From Anaeramoeba ignava (Eukaryota > Metamonada > Anaeramoebidae): a stretch of DNA of 64,000 nucleotides. The stretch's first letter is position 1. Each line of letters opens with the position of its first letter. Positions 36,901 through 46,260 of this stretch are shown in pieces. Location: NCBI GenBank assembly GCA_028826165.1, contig JAPDFW010000103.1:449501-513500 (forward strand), read 5' to 3'. The notes beneath the pieces are model-generated. The model was not told the DNA's origin, did no database searches, and saw only the letters and a program-made list of their open reading frames with translations. A program made the translations under genes and the position numbers.

Positions 36901-38896
36901 GCATATAAGCTTATCCTCATTTTATTATCTCTCACTTTGTAATGGATTTACTCAATTATTTAATTTATCAACTCAGTTATCAGAACTTGCTGGTTATGTT
37001 GGAAGAATTGCTCAATTAAGAGAAATATTGAATGAATATTCACTTAATGAACAAAGAAAAATTAAATCAGCAAATAATGATTTTTTACTTTCACTTAGCG
37101 AAAAAAGTCAAAGTTCTGAAAGTTCTGATGAAAATCCTCAAATTCCTTATCAAATTCAATCAAAAAATTCACAAATTGAAAAAAATCAAATCAAAAAAAT
37201 TCAGGAAAATTCTCTTGATTTTTCTGATTCAAGTGATTCAATATTTAATTTATTAAATGATTCTGAAAAACCTAAATATAATGATCCAATTGATAAAGAA
37301 GAAATAAATCAAAATGAAGTTCAAACATTAAATTCTAAACAAAGTAATCCTTTTCAAATTATTCGTATTAAAGAAAAAATTGAACTTCAAAATGTTGATT
37401 GTCAAACACCTGATGGTTTATTATTAATCAAAAGTAGGGAATAGAAATTCAATTAAAATTAAAATTCAATTAAAATTAAAATTCAATTAAAATTAAAATT
37501 AAAATTTAAATTAAAATTAAAATTAAAATTTAAATTAAAATTAAAATTAAAATTTAAATTAAAATTAAAATTAAAATTTAAATTAAAATTAAAATTAAAA
37601 TTTAAATTAAAATTAAAATTAAAATTAAAATTAAAATTAAAATTAAAATTAAAATTAAAATTTAAAATTAAAATTAAAATTAAAATTAAAATTAAAATTC
37701 AATTATAAAATTAAAATTAAAATTCATTTATAAAATTAAAATTAAAATTAAAATTAAAATTAAAATTAAAATTAAAATTCATTTATAAAATTAAAATTAA
37801 AATTAAAATTAAAATTAAAATTAAAATTAAAATTAAAAATAAAATCAAAATTAAATAAAATTAAAATTAAAATTCAATTATAAAATTAAAATTTAAAATT
37901 AAAAATTAAAATTAAAATTCATTTATAAAATTAAAATTAAAATTAAAATTAAAATTAAAATTCATTTATAAAATTAAAATTAAAATTAAAAATTAAAATT
38001 AAAATTAAAATTAAAATTAAATTTAAATTTAAAATTAAAATCAAAATTAAAATTCATTTATAAAATTAAATAAAATTAAAATTTAAAATAAAATTAAATT
38101 TAAATTAAAAATTAAAATTAAAATTAAAATTAAAATTAAAATTAAAATTAATTTATAAAATTAAAATTCATTTATAAAATTAAAATTCATTTATAAAATT
38201 AAAAATAAAATTCATTTATAAAATTAAAATTAAAATTAAAATTAAAATTAAATTTAAAATTAAATTTAAAATTAAGGATTGAGTTTTACTGTTTCATCAC
38301 CAGATAATACATTATTAATAACAGGACCAAGTGGATGTGGAAAATCATCATTAATTCGAATTATTGGAGGATTATGGAAACCCAAATCAGGAAAAATATC
38401 ACGACCAAAAATCAATTACAAAAATCTTATGGTTCTTTCACAAATATCATATATTCCATATGGATCAATAAGAGATCAAGTTAGCTATCCAATCAAGTTA
38501 GAATCTGATGATTTTAAATACAATCATCATATATGCAAAATATTGCATAAAGTAAAACTGTTTCATATTATAAAAAGACATTGTAATGGAAGAACAGAAG
38601 AAGAAATCAATAAAGCTTTGAATCACATTTCAAATTGGGATTCTCAACTTTCTCCTGGTGAAAAACAAAGACTTTCATTGGCAAGAGCTATTTTTCATCG
38701 TCCTCTTTTTCTTATTTTGGATGAGTCAACTTCCGCTATTGATTCTTTAACTGAAACTCAAATTTATAATCAGTTTATTAAACTTAAAATTCCTTTCATT
38801 TCAATTGGTCATAATGAATCTCTTAGACAATTTCATAGAAGAAATCTTATTATTCATTCTGATCATTCTTGGGAAATTGTTGATCTTTTGAAATAA
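33909..38896 (+). CDS. ABCD-family half ABC transporter (ABCD4-like)
   Basis: Half transporter with one transmembrane domain and one ATPase domain. Model: join(33909..34429,35506..35897,36717..36758,36786..37433,38277..38896), 2223 nt, 740 aa. ABCD hallmarks are IDNP|DQRITQDVDRFS (split by a 1.1-kb intron), RGNTYDKL and LSTQLSELAGYVGRIAQLRE. The ATPase has Walker A GPSGCGKSS (about residue 551), signature LSPGEKQR (about 659), Walker B LFLILDEST and H-loop SIGHNESL. Known ABCD proteins carry fatty acyl-CoA into peroxisomes, or cobalamin out of lysosomes (ABCD4); AGYVGRIAQLRE and the C-terminus look closest to ABCD4. A polar Ser/Glu/Asn insert precedes the ATPase domain. Introns are 1076, 819, 27 and 843 bp. 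The 27-bp one (36759-36785) is proposed because it removes an in-frame TGA. Confidence 0.9.
34480..35490. repeat. 12-nt repeat (AATTTATAATTA) filling ABC-transporter intron 1
   Basis: About 80 near-identical copies of AATTTATAATTA in intron 34430-35505, with scattered TTATAT variants. The unit is almost self-complementary. It yields a 330-codon Ile/Asn/Leu shadow ORF on the minus strand, which I reject as a gene. Confidence 0.95.
35905..36665. repeat. AATATTCAAATTAAATTA repeat in ABC-transporter intron 2
   Basis: Irregular repeat with units of 13-18 nt built from TATTCAAATTAAAT and TTAAATTA. It fills intron 35898-36716 except for the last 50 bp, which is a T-rich splice-acceptor tract. Confidence 0.9.
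37440..38272. repeat. AAAATT hexamers with ATTCATTTATAAAATTAAA units in ABC-transporter intron 4
   Basis: Fills intron 37434-38276. The longer unit is the same one seen in introns of the BTB gene (31153-31254), the HECT gene (48229-48854) and, once, importin alpha (near 60375). Confidence 0.92.
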
Positions 38897-39205
38897 ATTT
38901 TAATTTTAATTTTAATTTTTTTCTTTTTGAATTTAATTAAAAAATTTTTATCCGATTTCAATTCAATTTTTATCCGATTTTAATTTAATTTTGATTTTAT
39001 TTTAATTTTTATTTTAATTTTAATTTTAATTTTATTTTAATTTTAATTTAATTTTAATTTTTAAAACTTCGTTAACTAACCGTTGAAATTAAAATTAAAA
39101 TAAAAATTAATTAAAAAAAAAAATTTTTTTTTCATTTTTCATTTTTCTTTTTCTTCTTCTTTTTCTTTTTTAAATTATTTTAATTTTTTTTACATTTCTA
39201 AATAA
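38897..39205. other. Intergenic DNA with promoter-like T/CATT tract
   Basis: A TTTTAA-type repeat after the transporter stop (38897-39060), then TTTTTTCATTTTTCATTTTTC at about 39127-39147 in the expected promoter of the next gene. No coding signal. Confidence 0.5.
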
Positions 39206-39694
39206 ATGGGAAATTCTGAACAAATTGAAAATAATGAAGAAATTAATTCAAAAAATCAAATTTCCATAATAGAACCAAATTCAAATCCAAATTCAAATCT
39301 AAATTCAAATCCAAATCTAAATCCAATTTCAGATTTAAATTCAATTCAATTATTTGATCCAAGAAGTCCAACTCCATTTGGAAGAACACCTCTTATTAAA
39401 AAAACCTCATCAAGAATTGATGAAGAAAATTTTGAAGATGTTGAAAATTTAAGAAATAGATTTTCTTCACTTCCTTTTAAAGAAAAAAATTTTCCTTTAG
39501 AAAATCAAAATGAAAATCAATCAAAAAAAATTCATTTTAATAATTTTGTTGATAAAGAAAATTTATCAATGAATATTGAAGATTTCGTAGAAGAAAAAGT
39601 GACAGGTTTTGAAACACCTTTAGTAACACCAAATTCTTCGCCAAATTCTTCACCTTTTTCTTCACCTTTTTCTTCACCTGTTCATCATAATTAA
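39206..39694 (+). CDS. CDCA3/Tome-1-like KEN-box protein
   Basis: A 162-aa single-exon protein beginning MGNSEQ (possible N-myristoylation site). It has a short block FDPRSPTPFGRTPL (about residues 50-63), like the DPRSPxxGIxRTP motif of vertebrate CDCA3 (Tome-1). Farther on is VDKENLS, a KEN-type degron like the one near the CDCA3 C-terminus. In animals CDCA3 is an APC/C substrate and F-box-like adaptor promoting mitotic entry. The rest is disordered: Asn-Pro-Ser repeats at the N-terminus and SSPFSSP repeats at the C-terminus, with many SP/TP sites that suit CDK phosphorylation. Only short motifs support the assignment; a cell-cycle function is inference. Confidence 0.6.
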   Translation: MGNSEQIENNEEINSKNQISIIEPNSNPNSNLNSNPNLNPISDLNSIQLFDPRSPTPFGRTPLIKKTSSRIDEENFEDVENLRNRFSSLPFKEKNFPLENQNENQSKKIHFNNFVDKENLSMNIEDFVEEKVTGFETPLVTPNSSPNSSPFSSPFSSPVHHN

Positions 39695-39734
39695 AAATCA
39701 ATAATTTTTTTTTTAAAATAAAAAGAAAAAATTT

Positions 39735-40496
39735 GAAAAATATTTACTTTTATTTTCATTTTTTATTTGAACAAGTAAATTTCATTTTGAATTTCATTTT
39801 GAATTCCATTTTAAATTTAATATTTATTTTTAAATTGAATATTTATTTTAAATTGAATATTTATTTTAAATTGAATATTTATTTTAAATTTAATATTTAT
39901 TTTAAATTGAATATTTATTTTAAATTTAATATTTATTTTAAATTGAATATTTTATATTTAATAAATATTTTAAATTGAATTTTTATTTTGAATTGAATAT
40001 TTATTTTTGAATTGAATATTTATTTTAAATTTAATATTTATTTTAAATTGAATATTTATTTTAAATTGAATATTTATTTTAAATTGAATATTTATTTTAA
40101 ATTGAATATTTACTTTTATTTTCATTTTTATTTGAATTGAATATTTATTTTTAAATTTAATATTTATTTTAAATTGAATATTTATTTTAAATTGAATATT
40201 AATTTTAAATTGAATATTTATTTTAAATTTTAAATTAAATATTTATTTTAAATTGAATATTTTATTTTGAATTGAATATTTATTTAAAATTGAATATTTA
40301 TTTTATATTTTAAATTAAATATTTATTTTAAATTGAATATTTTATTTTAAATTGAATTTTTATTTTAAATTTAATATTTATTTTATATTTAATATTTATT
40401 TTAAATTGAATATTTATTTTAAATTGAATATTTATTTTATTTTTAAATTTAATATTTATTTTGAATATTTATTTTAAATTGAATATTTATTTTAAA
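39735..40496. repeat. 18-nt repeat (TTGAATATTTATTTTAAA) between convergent genes
   Basis: About 40 imperfect copies, with TTTAATATTTATTTTAAA variants. It ends exactly at the stop codon of the RecQ gene, so the 3' UTR of that gene must lie within the repeat. Confidence 0.92.
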
Positions 40497-43400
40497 TCAT
40501 TTAAGTTTATCCATTCCAAGAAATTCACGAATTTCATTTACAAAATGTATTCCATATCTTTTAATTTTAAAACCATCAAAATCTGGAAAATCTTCTAAAA
40601 TTGATAATTCAGAAGGACAAATTTCAGCTAAATTTTTTAAAGTCACTCGAGAAACAACTTCAGATGGAGAACAATTATTATCTTTTGCTAAAACACCTCG
40701 AATATCTTCCAATTTGCAAAAAAGAGTAACTTTTTTTGGATCAAGCTCTTGAGAAAGCCAGTTATTAATCAAAGCATCTTCTTCATTTTCAGGACGAATA
40801 TCAAGTAAAACAATTTTATCATCATTCGTTTCATTTGAAAAAGTTCTTTTGACATTTTTTGGTTTTGTTGAAGCTTCTTTTTGAAATGAAACAGAATCAC
40901 TATTTGATCTTCTTGCAAGCATTTGATTTTTAATATATTGCTTTGGGATCCAAATTTTCACTTGCATTTCACCGTTCAAAACCTTGATATGATTTGGCTC
41001 GAGATGATAAATAGGAATTGCAGAAAATGATTTGGGAATGATGAGGAATTTTGTGCCAAGAATATTAAGAGATTCCATTTTGTGGATGATTTTTTTGATC
41101 ATCACCGAGGAATAAATAAATCCGAATCCGAAATGGAGCCGCTCTGACACAGACTCATTTCGTATGATAAAATCCTCGCCAGCGATAAATTTGAGGAGTT
41201 TAGATTTTGACATGTTTCCACTTTCTTGAAGAATTTCAATTATTTTCTTTGCATCTTCTGTTGAATTTATTTTTTCGAAGTGCAATTTTACCCGATTTCT
41301 GCAATTATCACATTTTCCGTTGCATTCTTCTGAGTTGAAATCCTCACCAAAATATTTGAGGATGATTCTTCTTCTGCATTTGTAGTCATTCTCGCAATAT
41401 CTTATGATATAATACAACAACTCATTCTGTCTTCTCTTTGTTTCTTCAGATTTCACAAAGGGAACAACATAACTTTTCTGGTTATTATTATAAGCCTGGA
41501 AATTAGGCTGGTTTTCATCATTTCTTCCATTATTTTCATTTGGTTCTTCGTTATTCATAACAAAAAGCAGTTTTGAAACATCGGCTTCAGAATAATAAAG
41601 AATACAATGTGCAGGCTCTCCATCTCTTCCTGCGCGCCCGCTTTCTTGATAGTACGACTCTAACGACTTCGGAATTGTGTTGTGGATCACAAATCTCACA
41701 TCGGGTTTATTAATTCCCATTCCAAATGCTATTGTTGCCACAATCACGTCAATTTTTCCTGATCTCCATTTCTCATGTATTTCGGAACGGTTTTTCAGTT
41801 CCGCGTGATAGAACGAGCAATTAATCCCTCGTTCCTCAAGTTTCTTGCTTAATATCTCCGATTCTGCTCTTGAAAAGCAGTAAATAATGCCTGATTTTTT
41901 TGGATAGCGTTTTTTGATGAAATAAATAATTTCTTCGAAATTTTGTTCCCTTTTCATTTTCACTTCAAAAATCAAATTCTTGCGATTAAAAGACTGTTTG
42001 AAAATTTCGCATTCTGGAATCAATAAGCTTTCAATAACATCTTGAATAACTGGGGGTGTTGCTGTTGCTGTGAGAGCAATAATAGGAACATCTTTGAAAT
42101 TCTTCTTCAGAATTGATAGTTCGCGATAATCAGGACGGAAATCATGTCCCCATTGACTGACGCAATGAGCTTCATCAATTACAAATCGGATAATTTTTTT
42201 TGCTTTATGCCATTTCTTTAATTCCTCAAAAAATTTCCAACTTCGATTGATTTTTTCCGGTGTTACATAAAGAAGTTTGATATCCGGTTTTTCAGAGTCG
42301 ATTTCCTTATAAATTGCATCTGCTTCTGGTTCGGTCATATCCGATGAAAAACTGCGAACTTTTACATTCAAACTTTTCAGCACTAGCACTTGATCATGAA
42401 TCAATGAAACAAGTGGTGAAATAACTATTGTAACCCCTTTGTTTAATATCGCGGGTAGTTGATAACATAGTGAATTGTGTGTAACAATAAAATCGTGCAG
42501 CAAATATCTTCCATTCCCGTCAATTTCAAATCCAAAATACTCTTCAACTCCCAGTTTTTCAATCTCAAATTTTGTTGTTAATTTATATTCTGTGTTTCGA
42601 ATCCCTTTGTTTCTTTCCAATTTAACTGGAACTTGCTCCATTTCTGATCCTCCAAATATTATTTCATGAATTTTATATTCTTTTTTTTTCGCATATTTTT
42701 CCCTAATAATCTCAAATCCAAGTGATCGAATAATAAACTTAATATCTTCTCCAATTTTATCCTTTTTTTGGAAATACAAACAAATATCAATATCAACTCC
42801 TTTGTTTGAAACACTTCCAATTGAATCTATAAAACCAGCAATTATTTCCATTTGTGATTTCCTTGAAGAACAACATATTTGTTTTGGAATTCTAAATTTT
42901 CCAATGTTGTTTTTTCCTTTAAATTTGTGATTTAAATTCCCCATATTAAATGCTAATTGATAAAAATCCGGATATAATCCCAAAGCAGGCAAATTTGTGC
43001 GAGAAAAAACAACAGGCACACGATATAAATGGTATTTATTTTTCCACAAATGTGATTTTTTGATATAATTTCTAACTGAAATATCAACAGTTTTATTTTT
43101 TTGATTTTTTAATGATAATAAATGTGATTCAGTCACTTTAAATGTTTCTCCATTTTCTGGTTTAATTAGATACATTGTTTCTTCACCAGAACACAAAGTA
43201 AAAACCTTCCGAGGCGATGAATCTTCTCCCATTAATAAATCACCCACTTTGATATTTTGAACCATTTTATAATCACCTGAAAACATCATGATTTTTGTAT
43301 TTTTTGCATGACATTTTCCTCCACCAGTTGGCATTAAAACAAACAGATCTTTTTTGAGAAGGCTTGCATTCACAACCTCAAGTTGGTTTGTTCGGAATGA

Positions 43401-45263
43401 TTCAATACGGAATATTGATTTTTTAACTGTTTCAACAGCACTAGAAAAATAAAAATCTGTTTTTGCATATTCTTCCAAATTTGGTGTTTTTCCTTTTGGA
43501 GGTTGCTTTGGAATAAGTTGTTGGATATTTTGTATTTGATCTTGATTTTCATCTTGATTTTCATCTTGATCTTTATTTTCATCTTCATTTTGGTTTTGAT
43601 CTTCTTTTTCTTCTTCATCTTTTTCAATGGTATTTCGTTTAAAAATGTAATTATATTCATTTTTTTTGCGATTTATTTCATCTTGTTCAATATCTTGAAT
43701 TGGAATTGTTTGATTTTCAATTTCTTTTGAACTTTGATTTGAACTTTGATTTGAACTTTGATTTGAACTTTGATTTGAACTTTGATTTGAACTTTGATTT
43801 GAACTTTGATTTCGAAATTGATTTGAAATTTGATTTCGAAATTGATTTGAACTTTGATTTGTATTTTGATTTAGAAATTGATTTGTATTTTGATTTAGAA
43901 ATTGATTTGTATTTTGATTTGTATTTTGATTTGAAGATGTATTTGAAGTTTGATTTGTATTTTGATTTGAATGAATTTTAGGTTGAGTTAATTTTCGTTT
44001 TAAATTTGGGCTTGAATTTAGAAATTGATTTTGATTTTGATTTTGGTTTTGATTTTGATTTTGATTTAAATTTAAATTTAAATTTTCTTTTGTTTTTGGT
44101 TGTGTTTTTGTTTTTGTATTTATTTGTTGATTTTTTGTAAAAATTGTTTTTTGATTTTGATTTTGATTTTGATTTTGATTTTGATTTAAATCAATAGTAT
44201 GTGAATTATGTGGTATTTCTTGACTAATAAGTGGTTGAGAAAATGTATTTCTATTATTTACAATATGATCTTGTGAATTGTGAATAAATTCTTGATGTAA
44301 TATCTGTGGATTTATTAATTCTTTTTTAAAAGGTTGATTTTGATATTTTCTTTGCTTTTGTTGAATAAAAAAATCCTCATCCATTTCATTTGTTCCATTC
44401 ATAAACGGTTCTTGACTCATTGAGTTATCCTGACTCAAAAAAAATGGTAATTGAGATTGCAAAAACGAATTTTCAGTTATTTTCTTTCTCATAATTTTTT
44501 CAATTAAATATTGATAATTGGAAATTCTTAAAGAATGTTGTTGTAAATTTTTTTTTAAATTGACTAATTGTCCAGGAGATAATTTCTTCAGTTTTTTTTT
44601 GTTTAAGAAAAGTGGGTTTTTATAAGAATTTTGTTCTCTTTGTTGATTTCCAAAAAAATTTTCGAGATCGAAATCTTTTTTATGTCTTTTTTGATCAATT
44701 CTAATTTGACTTTCTTCTTGATTTTCAAATTGAGGAAAAAGTAATTTTCTTGGTTGTTTTCTTGCAAATGGTAAATTTGGAGGGATATTTCTAGAATTTG
44801 GTGAATTAAAATATAATTCTTGGTAATCTTGATTTGGATGAAAATTTTTAAATTTATTTTTGTCTGAATGTGAATGTTTGAGTTGATTTGAAAATCCCAA
44901 ATTCTCATTTCTTATTATTTGATCACTTAAATTTTTTCTTGCAAATAATTCTTTTTGAGCATTTATAAAATCAATTTCTTTAAAATTTTCGTTAGGATTT
45001 AGAGAAGGTTGTGAATGTGAATTTAGATTTGGATTTGAATTTAGATTTAAATTTGAATTTGAATTTGAATTTAGATTTGAATTTGAATTTGAATTTAGAT
45101 TTGGATTTAGATTTGAATTTAGATTTGGATTTAATTTTGGATTTGAATTTAGAGGTGATTGTAATAAATTATTTAAACTTAAAGAAGGTTGAATATTTGA
45201 TTTGGAACGAATTAAATTTTTATTAGGAGTTAATTTTGGATTTGGAATTTTATTTGGATTCAT
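40497..45263 (-). CDS. RecQ helicase (BLM/Sgs1 type) containing an intein in Walker A
   Basis: A 1588-codon frame; without the 280-residue intein the host protein has 1308 aa. Residues 1-570 are disordered (NPNLNSN, NQNQ and SSNQ repeats). The helicase starts at about 615 with FRTNQLEVVNASLLKKDLF. Motif I is MPTGGGK, interrupted after Lys650 by the intein (651-930) and resuming as SLCYQLPA. Then come VISPLVSLIHDQ, FVIDEAHCVSQWGHDFRPDY, ALTATAT, FYHAELKNR, IVATIAFGMGINKPDVRFVIH and QESGRAGRDG. The RecQ zinc-binding cysteines follow (CENDYKC, CNGKCDNC), then a winged-helix RQC and a C-terminal HRDC (about 1508-1575). This domain order matches BLM/Sgs1, which dissolves recombination intermediates with Top3/RMI. 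The helicase needs the intein removed to bind ATP. The 5' end may extend to 46139. The gene ends with TGA. Confidence 0.93.
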   Translation of the reverse strand: MNPNKIPNPKLTPNKNLIRSKSNIQPSLSLNNLLQSPLNSNPKLNPNLNSNLNPNLNSNSNSNLNSNSNSNLNLNSNPNLNSHSQPSLNPNENFKEIDFINAQKELFARKNLSDQIIRNENLGFSNQLKHSHSDKNKFKNFHPNQDYQELYFNSPNSRNIPPNLPFARKQPRKLLFPQFENQEESQIRIDQKRHKKDFDLENFFGNQQREQNSYKNPLFLNKKKLKKLSPGQLVNLKKNLQQHSLRISNYQYLIEKIMRKKITENSFLQSQLPFFLSQDNSMSQEPFMNGTNEMDEDFFIQQKQRKYQNQPFKKELINPQILHQEFIHNSQDHIVNNRNTFSQPLISQEIPHNSHTIDLNQNQNQNQNQNQKTIFTKNQQINTKTKTQPKTKENLNLNLNQNQNQNQNQNQNQFLNSSPNLKRKLTQPKIHSNQNTNQTSNTSSNQNTNQNTNQFLNQNTNQFLNQNTNQSSNQFRNQISNQFRNQSSNQSSNQSSNQSSNQSSNQSSNQSSKEIENQTIPIQDIEQDEINRKKNEYNYIFKRNTIEKDEEEKEDQNQNEDENKDQDENQDENQDQIQNIQQLIPKQPPKGKTPNLEEYAKTDFYFSSAVETVKKSIFRIESFRTNQLEVVNASLLKKDLFVLMPTGGGKCHAKNTKIMMFSGDYKMVQNIKVGDLLMGEDSSPRKVFTLCSGEETMYLIKPENGETFKVTESHLLSLKNQKNKTVDISVRNYIKKSHLWKNKYHLYRVPVVFSRTNLPALGLYPDFYQLAFNMGNLNHKFKGKNNIGKFRIPKQICCSSRKSQMEIIAGFIDSIGSVSNKGVDIDICLYFQKKDKIGEDIKFIIRSLGFEIIREKYAKKKEYKIHEIIFGGSEMEQVPVKLERNKGIRNTEYKLTTKFEIEKLGVEEYFGFEIDGNGRYLLHDFIVTHNSLCYQLPAILNKGVTIVISPLVSLIHDQVLVLKSLNVKVRSFSSDMTEPEADAIYKEIDSEKPDIKLLYVTPEKINRSWKFFEELKKWHKAKKIIRFVIDEAHCVSQWGHDFRPDYRELSILKKNFKDVPIIALTATATPPVIQDVIESLLIPECEIFKQSFNRKNLIFEVKMKREQNFEEIIYFIKKRYPKKSGIIYCFSRAESEILSKKLEERGINCSFYHAELKNRSEIHEKWRSGKIDVIVATIAFGMGINKPDVRFVIHNTIPKSLESYYQESGRAGRDGEPAHCILYYSEADVSKLLFVMNNEEPNENNGRNDENQPNFQAYNNNQKSYVVPFVKSEETKRRQNELLYYIIRYCENDYKCRRRIILKYFGEDFNSEECNGKCDNCRNRVKLHFEKINSTEDAKKIIEILQESGNMSKSKLLKFIAGEDFIIRNESVSERLHFGFGFIYSSVMIKKIIHKMESLNILGTKFLIIPKSFSAIPIYHLEPNHIKVLNGEMQVKIWIPKQYIKNQMLARRSNSDSVSFQKEASTKPKNVKRTFSNETNDDKIVLLDIRPENEEDALINNWLSQELDPKKVTLFCKLEDIRGVLAKDNNCSPSEVVSRVTLKNLAEICPSELSILEDFPDFDGFKIKRYGIHFVNEIREFLGMDKLK
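42474..43313 (-). mobile_element. Intein with degenerate LAGLIDADG endonuclease inside RecQ motif I
   Basis: 280 residues between MPTGGGK and SLCYQLPA. The N-terminal splicing blocks start at Cys1 (CHAKNTKIMMFSGD), followed by GDLLMGEDSSPRKV and the block-B motif FKVTESHLLSL with Thr-x-x-His. The C-terminal block reads YFGFEIDGNGRYLLHDFIVT and ends His-Asn, with Ser as the first residue of the C-extein. All residues needed for standard protein splicing are present. The middle has one recognisable LAGLIDADG helix, IIAGFIDSIGSV, in which the catalytic acidic position is Ile. The expected first copy (near LPALGLYPDFYQLAFNMG) is unrecognisable, so the homing endonuclease is probably inactive. The frame runs uninterrupted through both host and intein. 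Confidence 0.95.
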
Positions 45264-45854
45264 TTGATTTGGATTTATTTGATTTGATTTGATTTGAATT
45301 TATTTGATTTGGATTTATTTGATTTGAATTTATTTGATTTGGATTTATTTGATTTGGATTTATTTGATTTGGATTTATTTGATTTGGATTTATTTTATTT
45401 GAATTTATTTGATTTGGATTTATTTGATTTGGATTTATTTGATTTGGATTTATTTGATTTGGATTTATTTGAATTTGGAATTTGATTTGAATTTATTTGA
45501 TTTGAATTTATTTGATTTGAATTTATTTGATTTGTATTTATTTGATTTGATTTGGATTTATTTTATTTGAATTTATTTGATTTGAATTTGAATTTATTTG
45601 ATTTGAATTTATTTGATTTGAATTTATTTGATTTGGATTTATTTGATTTGGATTTATTTGATTTGGATTTATTTGATTTGAATTTATTTGATTTGAATTT
45701 GTATTTGATTTGATTTGGAATTTATTTGATTTGGAATTTGATTTGGATTTATTTGATTTGGATTTATTTGATTTGGATTTTATTTTGATTTGGAATTTGA
45801 TTTGGAATTTTTGATTTGATTTGAATTTGATTTTGATTTGAATTTGATTTGAAT
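45264..45854. repeat. 15-nt repeat (AAATAAATCCAAATC on the minus strand) upstream of RecQ
   Basis: About 35 imperfect copies of TTTGATTTGGATTTA (plus strand). On the minus strand one frame reads (NQINP)n, like the end of the small ORF at 45855-46139 and the start of the RecQ frame. Units of 5, 10 or 11 nt break the frame, so no single ORF crosses the array. It is either an intron or a coding repeat with length errors. Confidence 0.85.
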
Positions 45855-46139
45855 TTATTTTGGAATTTGATTTGGAATTTGATTTGAATTTATTTGATTT
45901 GGAATTAAATTTGAATTTATTTGATTTGAAATTGGAATTTGATTTGGAATTGGATTTTCATTTGAAATTGATTTAAAATTTTTTAATTTTTCTAAAGTTG
46001 ATGTTAAATTTAATTTCTTTTTTTTTTCTTGATTTTTCTCATTTTGATTTGAAAATTTTTGAGGTGTTCTATTAAATTTAAATCCTGATGATAAAGCTTC
46101 TTTATGTGATTGTTTCAACCATTCTAAATCTTGATCCAT
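45855..46139 (-). CDS. Small ORF, candidate 5' exon of the RecQ gene
   Basis: 94 codons beginning MDQDLEWLKQSHKEALSSGF. There is a basic, Asn/Gln/Lys-rich middle, then IPNQ-INSNQ repeats that end …IPNQIPK* at an AAAA run where neighbouring repeat copies have AAA. The first 60 residues are not repetitive and look coding. It starts 121 bp from the divergent UBE2T-like gene, exactly where a promoter is expected, whereas the ATG at 45263 sits inside a repeat. I therefore favour its being the true N-terminus of the RecQ protein, joined through an intron or an in-frame NQINP tract. It could equally be a small independent gene. Confidence 0.5.
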   Translation of the reverse strand: MDQDLEWLKQSHKEALSSGFKFNRTPQKFSNQNEKNQEKKKKLNLTSTLEKLKNFKSISNENPIPNQIPISNQINSNLIPNQINSNQIPNQIPK

Positions 46140-46260
46140 TCAATATAAAAAAATAAAATGAAAAATGAAAAATGAAAAATGAAAATTTTTTTTTTCATTT
46201 TTTTTTTCTCAAATAAAAAAATTTTTTATTTATTTGTTGTTTTAATTAAATATAAAAAAA
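46140..46260. promoter_or_regulatory. 121-bp bidirectional promoter region
   Basis: Separates the leftward ORF at 46139 from the rightward UBE2T-like gene at 46261. It contains a run of GAAAAAT units on one side (46159-46185) and TTTTTTTTTTCATTTTTTTTTTC on the other (to about 46210). Read on their own sense strands, both genes thus have the CATT-spaced T tract found before most starts in this window. Confidence 0.5.
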
